Assembly: GCA_033283335.1 (NCBI GenBank)
Contig: JAWMQP010000010.1
Coordinates: forward strand, 1 to 64,000
Direction: 5' to 3'
Length of the DNA stretch: 64,000 bases
DNA from: Pseudomaricurvus sp033283335
Lineage (GTDB): Bacteria > Pseudomonadota > Gammaproteobacteria > Pseudomonadales > Cellvibrionaceae
Each line of letters begins with the position of its first letter. The stretch's first letter is position 1. The position numbers and the translations under genes are program-made. Below are positions 7,293-16,370 of this stretch, piece after piece. The notes under the pieces are model-generated. The model saw only the letters and a program-made list of their open reading frames with translations, ran no database searches and had not been told where the DNA came from.

Positions 7293-8384
7293 TTAGACGT
7301 TAAAGCGAAAGTGGACCACGTCGCCGTCTTTGACGATGTAGTCCTTGCCTTCCAGGCGCCATTTGCCGGCGTCTTTTGCACCTTGCTCGCCGTTATTGGC
7401 GACAAAGTCGTCGTAGCCGACCACTTCGGCGCGGATGAAGCCCTTCTCGAAGTCGGTGTGGATCTTGCCGGCCGCTTGTGGGGCGGTTGCGCCCACAGGG
7501 ATGGTCCAGGCGCGCACTTCCTTGACACCGGCGGTGAAGTAGGTGTGCAGGTGGAGCAGGTTGTAGCCACCGCGGATGACGCGGTTCAGGCCCGGCTCGT
7601 CCATGCCCAGGTCTTCCAGGAACTCGGCTTTCTCATCGTCATCCAGCTCGGCGATTTCCGCTTCCAGTTTGTTGCAAATGGGTACCACCACCGCATTTTC
7701 TTTTTCCGCAATCTCGCGCACGGTGTCGAGGAAGGGGTTGTCTTCAAAGCCGTCTTCATCGACGTTGGCGATGTACATGGTGGGCTTTAAGGTCAGCAGG
7801 TTCAGGTCACGCAGCTGTTTTTGTTCATCGTCATTGAGACCGAAGCTGCGCAGAGGCTGGGCTTCGTTCAGGTGTGGCAGGATTTTTTCTAGCAGCTCCA
7901 CCATCTTTTTAGCGTTCTTGTCCTGACCCTTGGCCAGCTTGGCGTTGCGGGTAAGGGCCTTTTCACAGGTTTCCAGGTCCGCCAGCGCCAGCTCGGTGTT
8001 GATCACCTCAATGTCTTCGGCCGGATTGATCTTGCCTTCGACGTGCACCACGTTTTCGTCTTCGAAACAGCGCACCACGTGAGCAATGGCGTCGGTCTCG
8101 CGGATATTGGCCAGGAACTTGTTGCCCAGGCCTTCGCCCTTGGAGGCGCCCGCCACCAGGCCGGCAATGTCCACAAACTCCATGGTGGTGGGGATAACCC
8201 GCTCGGGCTTAACGATCTCGGCCAGTTTGTCCTGGCGTGGATCGGGTACCGTTACCGTGCCCTCGTTGGGTTCGATGGTACAAAAGGGGAAGTTTTCCGC
8301 AGCAATGCCGTTCTTGGTCAAGGCGTTAAACAGGGTGGATTTGCCGACGTTTGGCAGGCCGACGATGCCGCAATTAAAACCCAT
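7293..8384 (-). CDS. ychF: Ribosome-binding ATPase YchF (Obg family)
   Basis: A 363-residue protein, the usual YchF length. The start is the ATG at 8384 (MGFNCGIVGLPNVGKST); the longer open frame upstream lacks similarity. The P-loop is GLPNVGKS. Where GTPases have NKxD it has NVDE, the change that makes YchF/Ola1 prefer ATP. A coiled-coil insert follows, and the C-terminus is a TGS domain ending in the KDGDVVHFRFNV type tail. YchF binds ribosomes and links translation to the oxidative stress response. It lies downstream of pth, the common gammaproteobacterial order, across a 135-base spacer that contains a tandem duplication. Confidence 0.97.
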   Translation of the reverse strand: MGFNCGIVGLPNVGKSTLFNALTKNGIAAENFPFCTIEPNEGTVTVPDPRQDKLAEIVKPERVIPTTMEFVDIAGLVAGASKGEGLGNKFLANIRETDAIAHVVRCFEDENVVHVEGKINPAEDIEVINTELALADLETCEKALTRNAKLAKGQDKNAKKMVELLEKILPHLNEAQPLRSFGLNDDEQKQLRDLNLLTLKPTMYIANVDEDGFEDNPFLDTVREIAEKENAVVVPICNKLEAEIAELDDDEKAEFLEDLGMDEPGLNRVIRGGYNLLHLHTYFTAGVKEVRAWTIPVGATAPQAAGKIHTDFEKGFIRAEVVGYDDFVANNGEQGAKDAGKWRLEGKDYIVKDGDVVHFRFNV

Positions 8385-8423
8385 GCTGGTGTCTCGTAAA
8401 CGCAGGTGAATGAAAGGCGCACA

Positions 8424-8463
8424 TTCTACACTAGCCGCGGGCGTTCTACACCAGCCACGGGCG
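8424..8463. repeat. 20-bp tandem duplication in the pth-ychF spacer
   Basis: Two adjacent 20-base units, TTCTACACTAGCCGCGGGCG and TTCTACACCAGCCACGGGCG, are identical at 18 of 20 positions. They lie in the transcribed spacer just upstream of ychF. Confidence 0.8.
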
Positions 8464-8519
8464 CTCCTCATCAGTCATAGCTCTACAACCTTAGATCTTC
8501 GGCTGAAGCTTTTGCCGTC

Positions 8520-9107
8520 TCAGGCGGGGCTGGTGTGGAGAGCTTTCATGGCCGCGTTCCACTCGCCTTTAGCCAGCAGGGGCAAGACTTTGGTGGCGGC
8601 GTAGATGCTGTCCTCGGTTTTGTTGAATTCGTCGGCCGGGGCTTTTTTCAGCACATAGCTGGCCACCTGTTTGGCGTTGCCGGGATGGCCAATGCCAATG
8701 CGCAGGCGGGCAAAATTCTTGTTGTTGCCCAGTGCACTGATGATGTCGCGCAGGCCGTTGTGGCCGCCGTGGCCGCCACCGATTTTCAGTTTGGCAACGC
8801 CTGGCTCCATATCCAGTTCGTCGTGGGCCACCAGAATGGCCTCAGCGGGAATTTTATAAAAATTGGCGAGTGCGCCTACCGACTGGCCGCTGCGATTCAT
8901 ATAGGTGGTGGGGTTCAGCAGTTTGACTGGGCGGTTGTCGATGGTGACCTGGGCGTAGTGACCGAAGAACTTTTTCTCCGGCGCCAGGTTGGCACCACAC
9001 TGACGGGCGACTTCGGTGACAAAATCAGCACCGGCGTTGTGACGGGTGTGATCGTACTCTATGCCGGGGTTGCCGAGACCGACAATCAACTGAATGGGGG
9101 TGTCCAT
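8520..9107 (-). CDS. pth: Peptidyl-tRNA hydrolase
   Basis: A 195-residue cytosolic enzyme that cleaves the ester bond between peptide and tRNA on prematurely released peptidyl-tRNAs, recycling the tRNA. The N-terminal LIVGLGNPGIEYDHTRHNAG block holds the conserved Asn (N13) and catalytic His (H23). The Asp of AHDELDMEPG and the GGHGGHNGLRDI glycine-rich block are also present. Length matches E. coli Pth (194). It lies between rplY and ychF on the same strand, the standard arrangement, with a hairpin terminator in the rplY-pth gap that may reduce read-through. Confidence 0.97.
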   Translation of the reverse strand: MDTPIQLIVGLGNPGIEYDHTRHNAGADFVTEVARQCGANLAPEKKFFGHYAQVTIDNRPVKLLNPTTYMNRSGQSVGALANFYKIPAEAILVAHDELDMEPGVAKLKIGGGHGGHNGLRDIISALGNNKNFARLRIGIGHPGNAKQVASYVLKKAPADEFNKTEDSIYAATKVLPLLAKGEWNAAMKALHTSPA

Positions 9108-9145
9108 GGGATTCCGTTTCGCGTCAATTTAATCAGGGGTCAAAC

Positions 9146-9180
9146 AAAAACGGCCGGCAGTGTCTCCACTCGCCGGCCGT
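9146..9180 (-). terminator. Terminator between rplY and pth
   Basis: GC-rich arms ACGGCCGGC and GCCGGCCGT enclose a 13-base loop. On the minus strand the hairpin is followed by TTTTTG. It lies after the rplY stop and before the pth start, so it probably ends or attenuates the rplY message. Confidence 0.75.
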
Positions 9181-9218
9181 CGGTCAAGGCCCGGAAGGCC
9201 TTGAGGGGCGCATGAGAT

Positions 9219-9857
9219 TTACTCAGCAGCGCCTTCGCCTTCTTCGCCTTCAGCGGCTTCGTCAGCAGCAGCGCCTTTCGGCTTGTTGCAGCTGGCGACA
9301 GCACCGTCGTGGTCGGCACCCAGGGCCAGTTCCACAGAGGCAACGCCTTTAGGCAGTTTCAGGTCGGAGATGTGCAGGGTTTGACCCACTTCGATGCCGG
9401 CCAGGTCAACTTCGATGAACTCAGGCAGATCGGCTGGCAGACAGGTGATTTCCAGCTCGGTCATGGTGTGAGCCACTTTACCGCCCTGCTGCTTAACGCC
9501 AGTGCTGCTTTCTTCGTTCAGGAAGTGCAGAGGTACCTTAACGTTAACTTTCTTGGTTTTGGAAACGCGCAGGAAGTCAGCGTGCAGGATCTGGGCCTTG
9601 GCAGGGTGACGCTGCAGGTCTTTCAGCAGAACGCTCTCGCTCTTGTCGCCGATGTTGATGGTGACAACGTGGGAGTAAAACGCTTCGTTTTCCAGCTGCT
9701 TGATCAGGTCCTTGTGCGGAACCTGGATGTTAACAGGCTTTTTCGAGCCACCGTAAATGATGGCTGGTACTTGACCTTCCAGACGACGCAGGCGGCGGCT
9801 CGCACCTTTCCCCGCATCCTCACGGATCTCGGCATTCAATACAAAATCTTCAGACAT
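9219..9857 (-). CDS. rplY: 50S ribosomal protein L25/general stress protein Ctc
   Basis: A 212-residue 5S-rRNA-binding ribosomal protein of the long (Ctc/TL5) type. The N-terminal ~90 residues (FVLNAEIREDAGKGASRRLRR, then PAIIYGG and LLKDLQRHP) are the L25 beta-barrel. Residues ~95-190 are the extra beta domain found in most bacteria but missing from E. coli L25. The tail is a low-complexity acidic stretch (EEGEGAAE). A strong ribosome site (GAGGAAAG) precedes the ATG. It lies downstream of prs and is separated from it by a clear terminator, so it probably has its own promoter in that gap. Confidence 0.96.
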   Translation of the reverse strand: MSEDFVLNAEIREDAGKGASRRLRRLEGQVPAIIYGGSKKPVNIQVPHKDLIKQLENEAFYSHVVTINIGDKSESVLLKDLQRHPAKAQILHADFLRVSKTKKVNVKVPLHFLNEESSTGVKQQGGKVAHTMTELEITCLPADLPEFIEVDLAGIEVGQTLHISDLKLPKGVASVELALGADHDGAVASCNKPKGAAADEAAEGEEGEGAAE

Positions 9858-9914
9858 GGTGTCTTTCCTCTAACATACTGCACAGGTTCCGCGACCAGAA
9901 ACCCGGCAGGTTTT

Positions 9915-9944
9915 AAAAACTGAAGCCTGCAGGGCAGGCTTCAG
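9915..9944 (-). terminator. Terminator after prs
   Basis: A perfect 11-bp stem, CTGAAGCCTGC/GCAGGCTTCAG, has a 3-base loop and on the minus strand is followed by TTTTTAAAA. It sits between the prs stop and rplY. Confidence 0.88.
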
Positions 9945-9981
9945 CGGCTTTACCTAAGGAATGTTCTGTTAAATCAATAGA

Positions 9982-10923
9982 TTAACGGAACATTGCGCTT
10001 AGCGATTCTTCGTTGCTCAGGCGGCGTACCGCCTCGGCCAGCATGGCCGACAGCGTGAGCTGGCGGATTCTACCACAGTTTTTGGCGTCGTCACTCAAAG
10101 GGATGGAATCGGTGACAACTAATTCATCCAGTACGGAGCCGGAGATGTTGTCCAAGGCCTTGCCGGACAGCACAGGGTGGGTACAGTAGGCGATGACTTT
10201 TTTCGCGCCGAACTCTTTCAGGGCCTTGGCGGCGCCACACAGGGTGCCGGCGGTGTCGACCATATCGTCTACCAGCAGGCAGGTGCGGCCTTCAACGTCA
10301 CCGATCAGGTTCATCACTTCAGCCACGTTGGCTTTGGGGCGACGTTTGTCGATGATGGCCAGGTCGATATCCAGCAACTTGGCCAGGGCGCGGGCGCGTA
10401 CTACGCCGCCGATGTCTGGTGAGACAATGATCAGGTCTTCGTAGCTTTGCTTGTGGATATCATCCAGCAGGACGGGGGAGCCGTAGACGTTGTCTACCGG
10501 GACATCAAAGAAGCCCTGAATCTGCTCGGCGTGCAGGTCAACGGTCAGAACCCGGTCAATGCCCACGCTGACCATCATGTCGGCCACGACTTTGGCGGTA
10601 ATCGGTACCCGGGAGGAGCGCACCCGGCGATCCTGGCGGGCGTAACCGAAGTAGGGGACTACGGCGGTTATACGGCCGGCGGAGGCGCGACGCAGGGCGT
10701 CCACCATCACGATCAGCTCCATCAGGTTGTCGTTGGTGGGGGCGCAGGTGGACTGGACCACAAACACATCGCGACCGCGAACGTTTTCGTTCAGCTCAAT
10801 GTAGATCTCGCCATCGGAGAACTTGCTCACGGTTGCATCGCCCATGGGGATGCCCAGTCGATCGACAATCTGGTTGGCCAGTTCGGGGTTGGCGTTGCCG
10901 GTAAAGACCATTAAGTCAGCCAC
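9982..10923 (-). CDS. prs: Ribose-phosphate pyrophosphokinase (PRPP synthetase)
   Basis: A 313-residue cytosolic enzyme that converts ribose-5-phosphate and ATP to PRPP, the precursor of purines, pyrimidines, NAD, His and Trp. The start is GTG at 10923, preceded by AAGGTAA, and the N-terminus MADLMVFTGNANPELA aligns with E. coli Prs. Visible motifs are the flexible-loop RQDRRVRSSRVPITAK, the metal site DLHAEQIQGFFDVPVDN and the PRPP loop LLVDDMVDTAGT. Length matches the family (315). It follows ispE and tRNA-Gln, the usual gammaproteobacterial order. Confidence 0.97.
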   Translation of the reverse strand: MADLMVFTGNANPELANQIVDRLGIPMGDATVSKFSDGEIYIELNENVRGRDVFVVQSTCAPTNDNLMELIVMVDALRRASAGRITAVVPYFGYARQDRRVRSSRVPITAKVVADMMVSVGIDRVLTVDLHAEQIQGFFDVPVDNVYGSPVLLDDIHKQSYEDLIIVSPDIGGVVRARALAKLLDIDLAIIDKRRPKANVAEVMNLIGDVEGRTCLLVDDMVDTAGTLCGAAKALKEFGAKKVIAYCTHPVLSGKALDNISGSVLDELVVTDSIPLSDDAKNCGRIRQLTLSAMLAEAVRRLSNEESLSAMFR

Positions 10924-11115
10924 GTGCGTTACCTTTTTTTGATTGATGCGTCTTTGGTTAATTGGATTGGGATCGAACGATTATTGCGTATCGGTCCTGA
11001 TCGGGCCAGTGCCGGCCTTTGTTTATAAGATGAATGTTCATCAAACTGTAATCAAAGAGGTTAGCAGTTCCGGCGTCGTGTGGCTTGTGCCGAGCCGGGT
11101 CAGGACTGCTAATAC

Positions 11116-11149
11116 AAAAACAGCCGACCTTTTCAGGTCAGCTGTTCTT
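11116..11149 (-). terminator. Terminator after tRNA-Gln
   Basis: Arms AACAGC(C)GACC and GGTC(A)GCTGTT pair over 11 positions with one A-C mismatch. On the minus strand the hairpin is followed by TTTTTG, a few bases past the tRNA-Gln CCA. Confidence 0.8.
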
Positions 11150-11156
11150 TAGAATA

Positions 11157-11231
11157 TGGCTGGGGTGGAAGGATTCGAACCTTCGCATGACGGGATCAAA
11201 ACCCGCTGCCTTACCGCTTGGCTACACCCCA
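11157..11231 (-). tRNA. tRNA-Gln (TTG)
   Basis: A 75-base gene with encoded CCA. On the minus strand it starts TGGGGTGTAGCCAAGC, has loop TTTTGAT (anticodon TTG), a T-arm AAGGTTCGAATCCTT and ends CCACCCCAGCCA. The weak U1-A72 pair is typical of tRNA-Gln. It begins 8 bases after the ispE stop, so it is probably cut from the lolB-ispE transcript. Confidence 0.95.
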
Positions 11232-11238
11232 GTGGTGT

Positions 11239-12114
11239 TTACCGGTTTAACACTGTGTGCGCTGTTGATTGATTGGTTCCGCGAGCGACAAACCCTTTCA
11301 GGTCAGTGGGCGCTTTGGCCAGCACTGCCTCGGCTGAGGCTTTGTCGTCGAACGGAGCAAATACACAGGCACCAGTTCCGGTCATCTTGGCAGAGCCGTA
11401 TTGGCTTAACCATCTCAGTGCTTGATCTACTTGTGGGTAGAGTCTCTGCACCAGTGGTTGGCAGTCGTTGTGTCTGCCCTCCTCAAGAACGGCCGCTACT
11501 TTAATGATCGGTGTGTCTCTTGTCAAATCTTTGTGTGAAAAAATTTCAGCGGTGGAGACGTGGCAGTCCGGGGTCAGCACCAGGAACCATTTTTCAGGCA
11601 TATCAACGGCTTGCAGGACTTCACCGACACCTTCGGCCCAGGCTGTGCGACCCCGCACAAACACCGGCACATCGGCCCCCAGTTGGCGCCCGAGTTCGGC
11701 CAGGGCGTCGATATCCAGATTCAAATGCCAGAGCTGGTTGAGGCCCAGCAAGGTGGAGGCGGCATTGCTGCTGCCGCCGCCAATGCCGCCCCCCATGGGC
11801 AGCTTTTTGTCCAGCTGGATATCGGCGCCGAGGGGAGGGAGTTGCTGGCTTGGTGCCTGTTGGCGCGCATAGGCCTGCAGCAGGCGCGCTGCGCGGACGA
11901 TCAGGTTGTCTTCGTGGGCCACTCCGGGCAGTTCCGGCGTCAGGTGGATATTGTCGTCGTCGCGGGGCGTAAACGTCAGCTCGTCGCCGGCGTCAAGCAG
12001 TTGGAACAGGGTCTGCAGGGTGTGGTATCCATCCGCGCGGCGGCCGGTGATGTGCAGGAACAGATTCAGCTTGGCGGGTGCAGGCAGTCGGATGGAAGTT
12101 GCGGTTTTGGTCAT
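11239..12114 (-). CDS. ispE: 4-diphosphocytidyl-2-C-methyl-D-erythritol kinase
   Basis: A 291-residue GHMP-family kinase of the non-mevalonate isoprenoid pathway. It phosphorylates CDP-methylerythritol at the 2-hydroxyl. The N-terminal APAKLNLFLHITGRRADGYH block holds the catalytic Lys and substrate-binding residues. The ATP loop is PMGGGIGGGSSNAAS, and the third GHMP motif is KMTGTGACVFAPF. Length matches E. coli IspE (283). It lies between lolB and tRNA-Gln/prs; the gap to lolB is only 28 bases, so the two genes are co-transcribed. Confidence 0.97.
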   Translation of the reverse strand: MTKTATSIRLPAPAKLNLFLHITGRRADGYHTLQTLFQLLDAGDELTFTPRDDDNIHLTPELPGVAHEDNLIVRAARLLQAYARQQAPSQQLPPLGADIQLDKKLPMGGGIGGGSSNAASTLLGLNQLWHLNLDIDALAELGRQLGADVPVFVRGRTAWAEGVGEVLQAVDMPEKWFLVLTPDCHVSTAEIFSHKDLTRDTPIIKVAAVLEEGRHNDCQPLVQRLYPQVDQALRWLSQYGSAKMTGTGACVFAPFDDKASAEAVLAKAPTDLKGFVARGTNQSTAHTVLNR

Positions 12115-12142
12115 GGCCTCAGTACAGAATTTGGGGAGAAAG

Positions 12143-12847
12143 TCAGTGCAGCTGCCAGTCCTTGATGATGAAGGTCAGCTGGATGTTTTCGCTGTCGTCG
12201 TGTCCCGCAGTGGTGCCGGGACGGTATTGTGCCACAACTTTGGCAGGCAGGTGCCAGCCTTCCAGCTGCTGGTAGCGGGTGTAGCTGAGTTGCCAGCCGT
12301 TTTGTGACAGCAGCTTGAGGGTACCGTCGTCGTTGTGCTGTTCGTCAAGGATGGGGCTGTTGGGGGCGGGAATGCCTTTGACCCAGTAATAGAGTTCGCT
12401 CACCGGCAGCCACCAGCCCAGGGTGTCGAGCATCAGGGCTTCTGGTGTTTCGGCCTCAATCGCCGGTTGGCCGGACTGCTCCATACTGACACGGCGATCA
12501 TCGCCGCGAATCCAGGTGGCGCCCTGGCCGAGAGGGCCGTTCAGGAGAATCGCAAACTGCTCGGCTTGTTGCTGCCAGTTAAAGTAGGCGCTGCCGGAGT
12601 GGTCGGGCATACGAATGCCCAGCTTGCCCTGCGCCTGCCAGTGGTCGATGTTGCCCAGCACTTGCTGGTAGCGTTGCCACTCCTGCGCGATGGAAGGGGC
12701 TTGCGGTTGGCTGGCAGTGGTGTCGGCGGGCTGTTGGCCCGGCTGGCTGGCACAGCCCGCCAGCCACAGGCTGCCAAGTATCAGGACAAGGCGAAAAGCC
12801 TGGAAAAGTGAAAGGACAGGGCGCAGGGCATCCATAAGTATGGGCAT
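12143..12847 (-). CDS. lolB: Outer-membrane lipoprotein LolB
   Basis: A 234-residue lipoprotein that receives lipoproteins from periplasmic LolA and inserts them into the outer membrane. The signal sequence ends in a lipobox, LAGC (Cys31). The mature part shows the LolB pattern: WQAQGKLGIRMPDHSGSAYFNWQQ near the start, then LLNGPLGQGATWI, and LGWWLPVSELYYWVKGIPAP in the middle. The ATG four codons downstream is an alternative start giving a more usual signal length. Size and place before ispE agree with the family. Confidence 0.95.
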   Translation of the reverse strand: MPILMDALRPVLSLFQAFRLVLILGSLWLAGCASQPGQQPADTTASQPQAPSIAQEWQRYQQVLGNIDHWQAQGKLGIRMPDHSGSAYFNWQQQAEQFAILLNGPLGQGATWIRGDDRRVSMEQSGQPAIEAETPEALMLDTLGWWLPVSELYYWVKGIPAPNSPILDEQHNDDGTLKLLSQNGWQLSYTRYQQLEGWHLPAKVVAQYRPGTTAGHDDSENIQLTFIIKDWQLH

Positions 12848-12895
12848 AGCAAGTTGGCCGGGTTTTGTTGTTTGAGGTTTGGGGGTTCAGATTTA

Positions 12896-12920
12896 GCCGG
12901 GCCCATGAATAGGGCCCGGC
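12896..12920. other. GC-rich hairpin between the TPR gene and lolB
   Basis: Perfect 9-bp arms GCCGGGCCC and GGGCCCGGC surround a 7-base loop, directly after the TPR gene stop. No T run follows on either strand, so it may be an mRNA-stabilising or pausing hairpin rather than a terminator. Confidence 0.5.
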
Positions 12921-12921
12921 G

Positions 12922-14685
12922 TTATTGGCTGGTGTCCGTGACTTTGGGGTTGTCGCTTTTGAGGCGCTGCATGACTTCTGGAATGGCCCGGCCTTCAGGC
13001 TGTAATTTGATGCCTTCCTGCCAGACTTTTTCCGCTTCCACCCGGTCGCCGCTGACCCACAGAACTTCACCCAGGTGGGCGGCAATTTCGTGGTCTGGAA
13101 AGGCTTTCATGGCCTCTTGCAGGCGCAGGATGGCTTCCTGGTAGTTGCCCAGTCGGTATTGAACCCAGCCCATGCTGTCGATAATGGCGGGATCGTCTGG
13201 TTTTAGTTGCAGCGCCAGGGCAATCAGCTCGTAAGCTTCCTGGTGGCGGTCGGTGCGGTCCGCCAGGGTGTAGCCAAGGGCGTTAAGGGCGGTGGCATTA
13301 TTGGGGTCGTATTTGAGGATGGTGCGCAGGTCCACTTCCAGTGCCGAAAGTTGGTCCAGCTGTTCGTTGATCATAGCGCGGCTGTATAGCAGCGGAATGC
13401 TGGCCGGAAACTGTTCCAGGCCCTGGCTCAGCACTTGCTGGGCGTCGACCAGCTGCAGGTGTTTGCCCAGCACTTCCGCTTCGAGCAGGTAAAAGCGCTC
13501 GGCCTGGCTGGGGAAGCGCTCCCGAGCGGCCTGCAGGCGTTTATGGGCCGCGGCTTGCTGGCCTCCCCTGACCAGCAGGTCGGTGGTTTGCAGCAGGGCC
13601 GGCATAAAGTCGGGACCGGGTTCCACCTGCATGTAATGCTGTAGGGCCTGGTCCCACTGTTCGCGTTTTTCGGCAATGCGGCCCAGATAGTAGTGAGCCG
13701 ATGAACGCCGATTTTCAAAGGTGGTCAGTTCGTTGAAATAGCGCTCGGCGTCATCCAGTTCACCCAGTTCGTTGCAGATCAGTGCCAGGGAGAACAGCAT
13801 TTCCGCATCGTTGGGAGCACTGGATACCAGGGTTTCAAACTCCTCCCGGGCTTTTGGCAGGTCGGTGCTGGCCAGCAGGCGGGCGTATTGCAGTCGCAGG
13901 CGAGTATTGTCAGGGTTTTGTTCGAGCAGCTTGGCCAGCCGTTTGAGGGCTTCCTCCGGTCTTTTTTGCTGTACCAGCACTTTAGTTTCCAGAACCGCGG
14001 CCGGCACCAGTGAGTTGTCAATGTCCAGCGCGCGACGGGACATTGTCAGGGCTTCATCCAGGTTGTCCTGCTGCTGGTAGATCAGGCCCAGACCCACCAG
14101 CAGGTCGGTGTTGTCGGGATGGGCGTCCAGCAGTTCCTGGTAGTTGGCCAGCAATTGTTCACGCTGGGTGTCAGTGGATTGGCTTGCTCTGGCGGCAATG
14201 GGCTGGTAGAGGGTGGTGCTGTCATGTTCGAGCAGGTAGTTGGAATGCTCTACGGCTTCCAGCAGACGACCGCTCTGGGTCAATTCGCCAGCAGCGATGT
14301 AGCGGGCTTCGCGGTCTTCGGGGTCAATTTCCACCCACAGCAGTGCCGTATTGAGGGCCGCCTGACGGGCGTTAAGGTAGCGGGCAATGCGCGTTGCGCG
14401 TGCCGCCACTCCCGGGTCGCGAGTCTTGTGGGCCTGCTGGATGTAGTTGCCGAGGGCGATATCGTAGCGCTCCCGGCTACCCGCCATTTCCGCCACCAGC
14501 AGCGCGTAGAGCGTCTCTGCTGGAAAGGGGCGCTCAGGCTGTTCCTGGGCCTGCTCTGGCGCGGCCTCGTCGTTGATCTCGCCGTCGCTGAGCGTGGCGC
14601 TATCCTCGCTGGTGTCGAGTTGCGTGGCACAGCCCTGTAGCAGGAGTGCTGCGGAAAAAATGGCGGACAGAAAGCGTTTGGTCAT
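12922..14685 (-). CDS. TPR-repeat outer-membrane lipoprotein
   Basis: A 587-residue protein starting at the ATG at 14685. Its lipobox is LLQGC (Cys18) and an acidic, glutamine-rich linker follows. From ~60 on it is an array of tetratricopeptide repeats, easiest to see in LVGLGLIYQQQDNLDEALTM, LFSLALICNELGELDDAERY, ALNALGYTLADRTDRHQEA and DSMGWVQYRLGNYQEAILRL. TPR arrays bind other proteins, and this one probably acts as a periplasm-facing scaffold on the outer membrane. A TPR gene next to lolB and divergent from hemA is conserved in pseudomonads and relatives. The precise role is unknown. Confidence 0.88.
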   Translation of the reverse strand: MTKRFLSAIFSAALLLQGCATQLDTSEDSATLSDGEINDEAAPEQAQEQPERPFPAETLYALLVAEMAGSRERYDIALGNYIQQAHKTRDPGVAARATRIARYLNARQAALNTALLWVEIDPEDREARYIAAGELTQSGRLLEAVEHSNYLLEHDSTTLYQPIAARASQSTDTQREQLLANYQELLDAHPDNTDLLVGLGLIYQQQDNLDEALTMSRRALDIDNSLVPAAVLETKVLVQQKRPEEALKRLAKLLEQNPDNTRLRLQYARLLASTDLPKAREEFETLVSSAPNDAEMLFSLALICNELGELDDAERYFNELTTFENRRSSAHYYLGRIAEKREQWDQALQHYMQVEPGPDFMPALLQTTDLLVRGGQQAAAHKRLQAARERFPSQAERFYLLEAEVLGKHLQLVDAQQVLSQGLEQFPASIPLLYSRAMINEQLDQLSALEVDLRTILKYDPNNATALNALGYTLADRTDRHQEAYELIALALQLKPDDPAIIDSMGWVQYRLGNYQEAILRLQEAMKAFPDHEIAAHLGEVLWVSGDRVEAEKVWQEGIKLQPEGRAIPEVMQRLKSDNPKVTDTSQ

Positions 14686-15017
14686 GAAATAGCTGCTATT
14701 TGTGCGGAATTGGCTGGAACTCACTCAGACAACCATACCCGCGAAAGGTTGCCGGACTCAAGAGTCCTGAGACTTGTTCGTTCAGTATAGGAGTATTTTC
14801 TCTGCCAGTAAGCCTGAAGAGGCCTGGCTGGGTTCTGAAATGCCGGTGGGGCTGCCGGTCTCATCGTCTGCGGCAATCGGTTTCATAGGTAATCAGACGC
14901 GTCCGGGACAGGAAATTTGGCGTTATCTTTGACATAATGGCGGGCTATTGTTACATCCCCTTGTCAGAAGTGGGCGGTAACCGGACAATCACGGCCTTTG
15001 AGATTACGTTCACTTAT
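14686..15017. promoter_or_regulatory. Divergent TPR gene/hemA promoter region
   Basis: The 332-base spacer has no gene of its own; the hemA frame stays open upstream of its true start but without similarity. A candidate hemA promoter is TTGACA at 14929-14934, 17 bases before the weak -10 TACATC. CATAAT at 14933-14938 is an overlapping alternative -10. Neither is strong. Confidence 0.35.
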
Positions 15018-16304
15018 ATGACCCTTCTGGCTTTTGGCATCAATCACAATACGGCATCGCTGGATATTCGCGAGCGGGTAGCGTTTGCACCTGAGCAGAT
15101 GCAGGAAGCCCTGGTGCTGGCCTGTGGCGAGGTGGGACTGGAAGAGATGGCGATCCTGTCCACCTGCAACCGCACTGAGCTGTATGTGCAGCTGGCGGAT
15201 CATATGGATATTTCCGCAGAACCGGTGATCCAGTGGCTGTCGCACTATCACCAGCTACCCCCGGACGAGCTTGCCAATTGCCACTACTGGTATCGTGATG
15301 GTGACGCGGTCGGGCACATGATGAAGGTGGCCAGTGGTCTCGACTCCCTGGTGCTGGGTGAGCCCCAGATTCTGGGGCAGATGAAGTCGGCCTACACTGT
15401 GGCCTGCAACGCCGGTACTGTCGGTCGTCATTTGCACAATGCCTTTCATCAGGTGTTTACCATCGCCAAGCGGGTCAGGACGGAAACCGCCATTGGTGAA
15501 AACCCGGTTTCAGTGGCCTATGCTGCAGTGACCCTGGCGCAGCAAATTTTTTCTAACCTGAAGCAGGACACTGCCTTGTTGATCGGCGCGGGGGAAACCA
15601 TTGAGTTGGTGGCCCAGCATTTGTCCCAGCAGGGGGTCGGCCACATCATTGTGGCTAACCGTACCCTGGAGCGAGCCAGTCAGTTGGCGGAAAAGTTCTC
15701 CGCCGAGGCGGTGTTGCTGGCGGATATTCCGGAACATTTACAGCGTGCGGACATTGTCATTACCTCCACCGCCAGTCAGTTGCCTTTACTGGGTAAGGGG
15801 GCGGTAGAGTCGGCGTTGAAAAAGCGCCGTCACAAGCCCATGTTTATGGTGGACATCGCCGTGCCGCGGGATATTGAGCCCGAGGTGGGTGAGCTGGATG
15901 ATGTGTATCTCTACAGTGTCGATGACTTGCGCGAGGTCATCGACGAAGGGCTTCGCTCTCGCCAGCAGGCGGCTGAGACGGCCGCCGCCATCATTGACGA
16001 AGGGGTGGGCCAATACCTGAGCGAACAGCGGGCGCAGAATTCGGTGGCAACCATTAAAGCCTATCGGCAGAAAGCGGAAGCGTTGCGCGATCTGGAGCTG
16101 AGCAAGGCGCTGCGACTGCTGGAATCGGGGGCGGCACCGGAACAGGTGCTCACCCAGCTGGCACGCGGCCTGACCAATAAGTTGTTGCACGCACCCACCA
16201 CCCGCTTAAAACAGGCCAGTGCGGCCGGTGACAATCGTCTGATAGACCTCACCCAGGAATTGTTTGACCTGCCCGGTGCGGACGGCAATCAAACCGATCG
16301 TTAG
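15018..16304 (+). CDS. hemA: Glutamyl-tRNA reductase
   Basis: A 428-residue enzyme that reduces glutamyl-tRNA-Glu to glutamate-1-semialdehyde with NADPH, the first committed step of tetrapyrrole synthesis. The start is the ATG at 15018 (MTLLAFGINHNTASLDIRER), which matches the family; the upstream open frame does not. The nucleophile Cys50 lies in STCNRTEL, the substrate-binding block is GLDSLVLGEPQILGQ, and the NADPH fold begins ALLIGAGETIELVA. The C-terminal helical dimerisation domain is complete. It is first in the hemA-prfA-prmC-moeB run, with 66 bases to prfA. Confidence 0.97.
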   Translation: MTLLAFGINHNTASLDIRERVAFAPEQMQEALVLACGEVGLEEMAILSTCNRTELYVQLADHMDISAEPVIQWLSHYHQLPPDELANCHYWYRDGDAVGHMMKVASGLDSLVLGEPQILGQMKSAYTVACNAGTVGRHLHNAFHQVFTIAKRVRTETAIGENPVSVAYAAVTLAQQIFSNLKQDTALLIGAGETIELVAQHLSQQGVGHIIVANRTLERASQLAEKFSAEAVLLADIPEHLQRADIVITSTASQLPLLGKGAVESALKKRRHKPMFMVDIAVPRDIEPEVGELDDVYLYSVDDLREVIDEGLRSRQQAAETAAAIIDEGVGQYLSEQRAQNSVATIKAYRQKAEALRDLELSKALRLLESGAAPEQVLTQLARGLTNKLLHAPTTRLKQASAAGDNRLIDLTQELFDLPGADGNQTDR

Positions 16305-16370
16305 CGTCCTTCATCGCCTTATATTTGTCCTTCAGGTATCGCACCTGTCGATTGAGAAACAGAGCCTTTT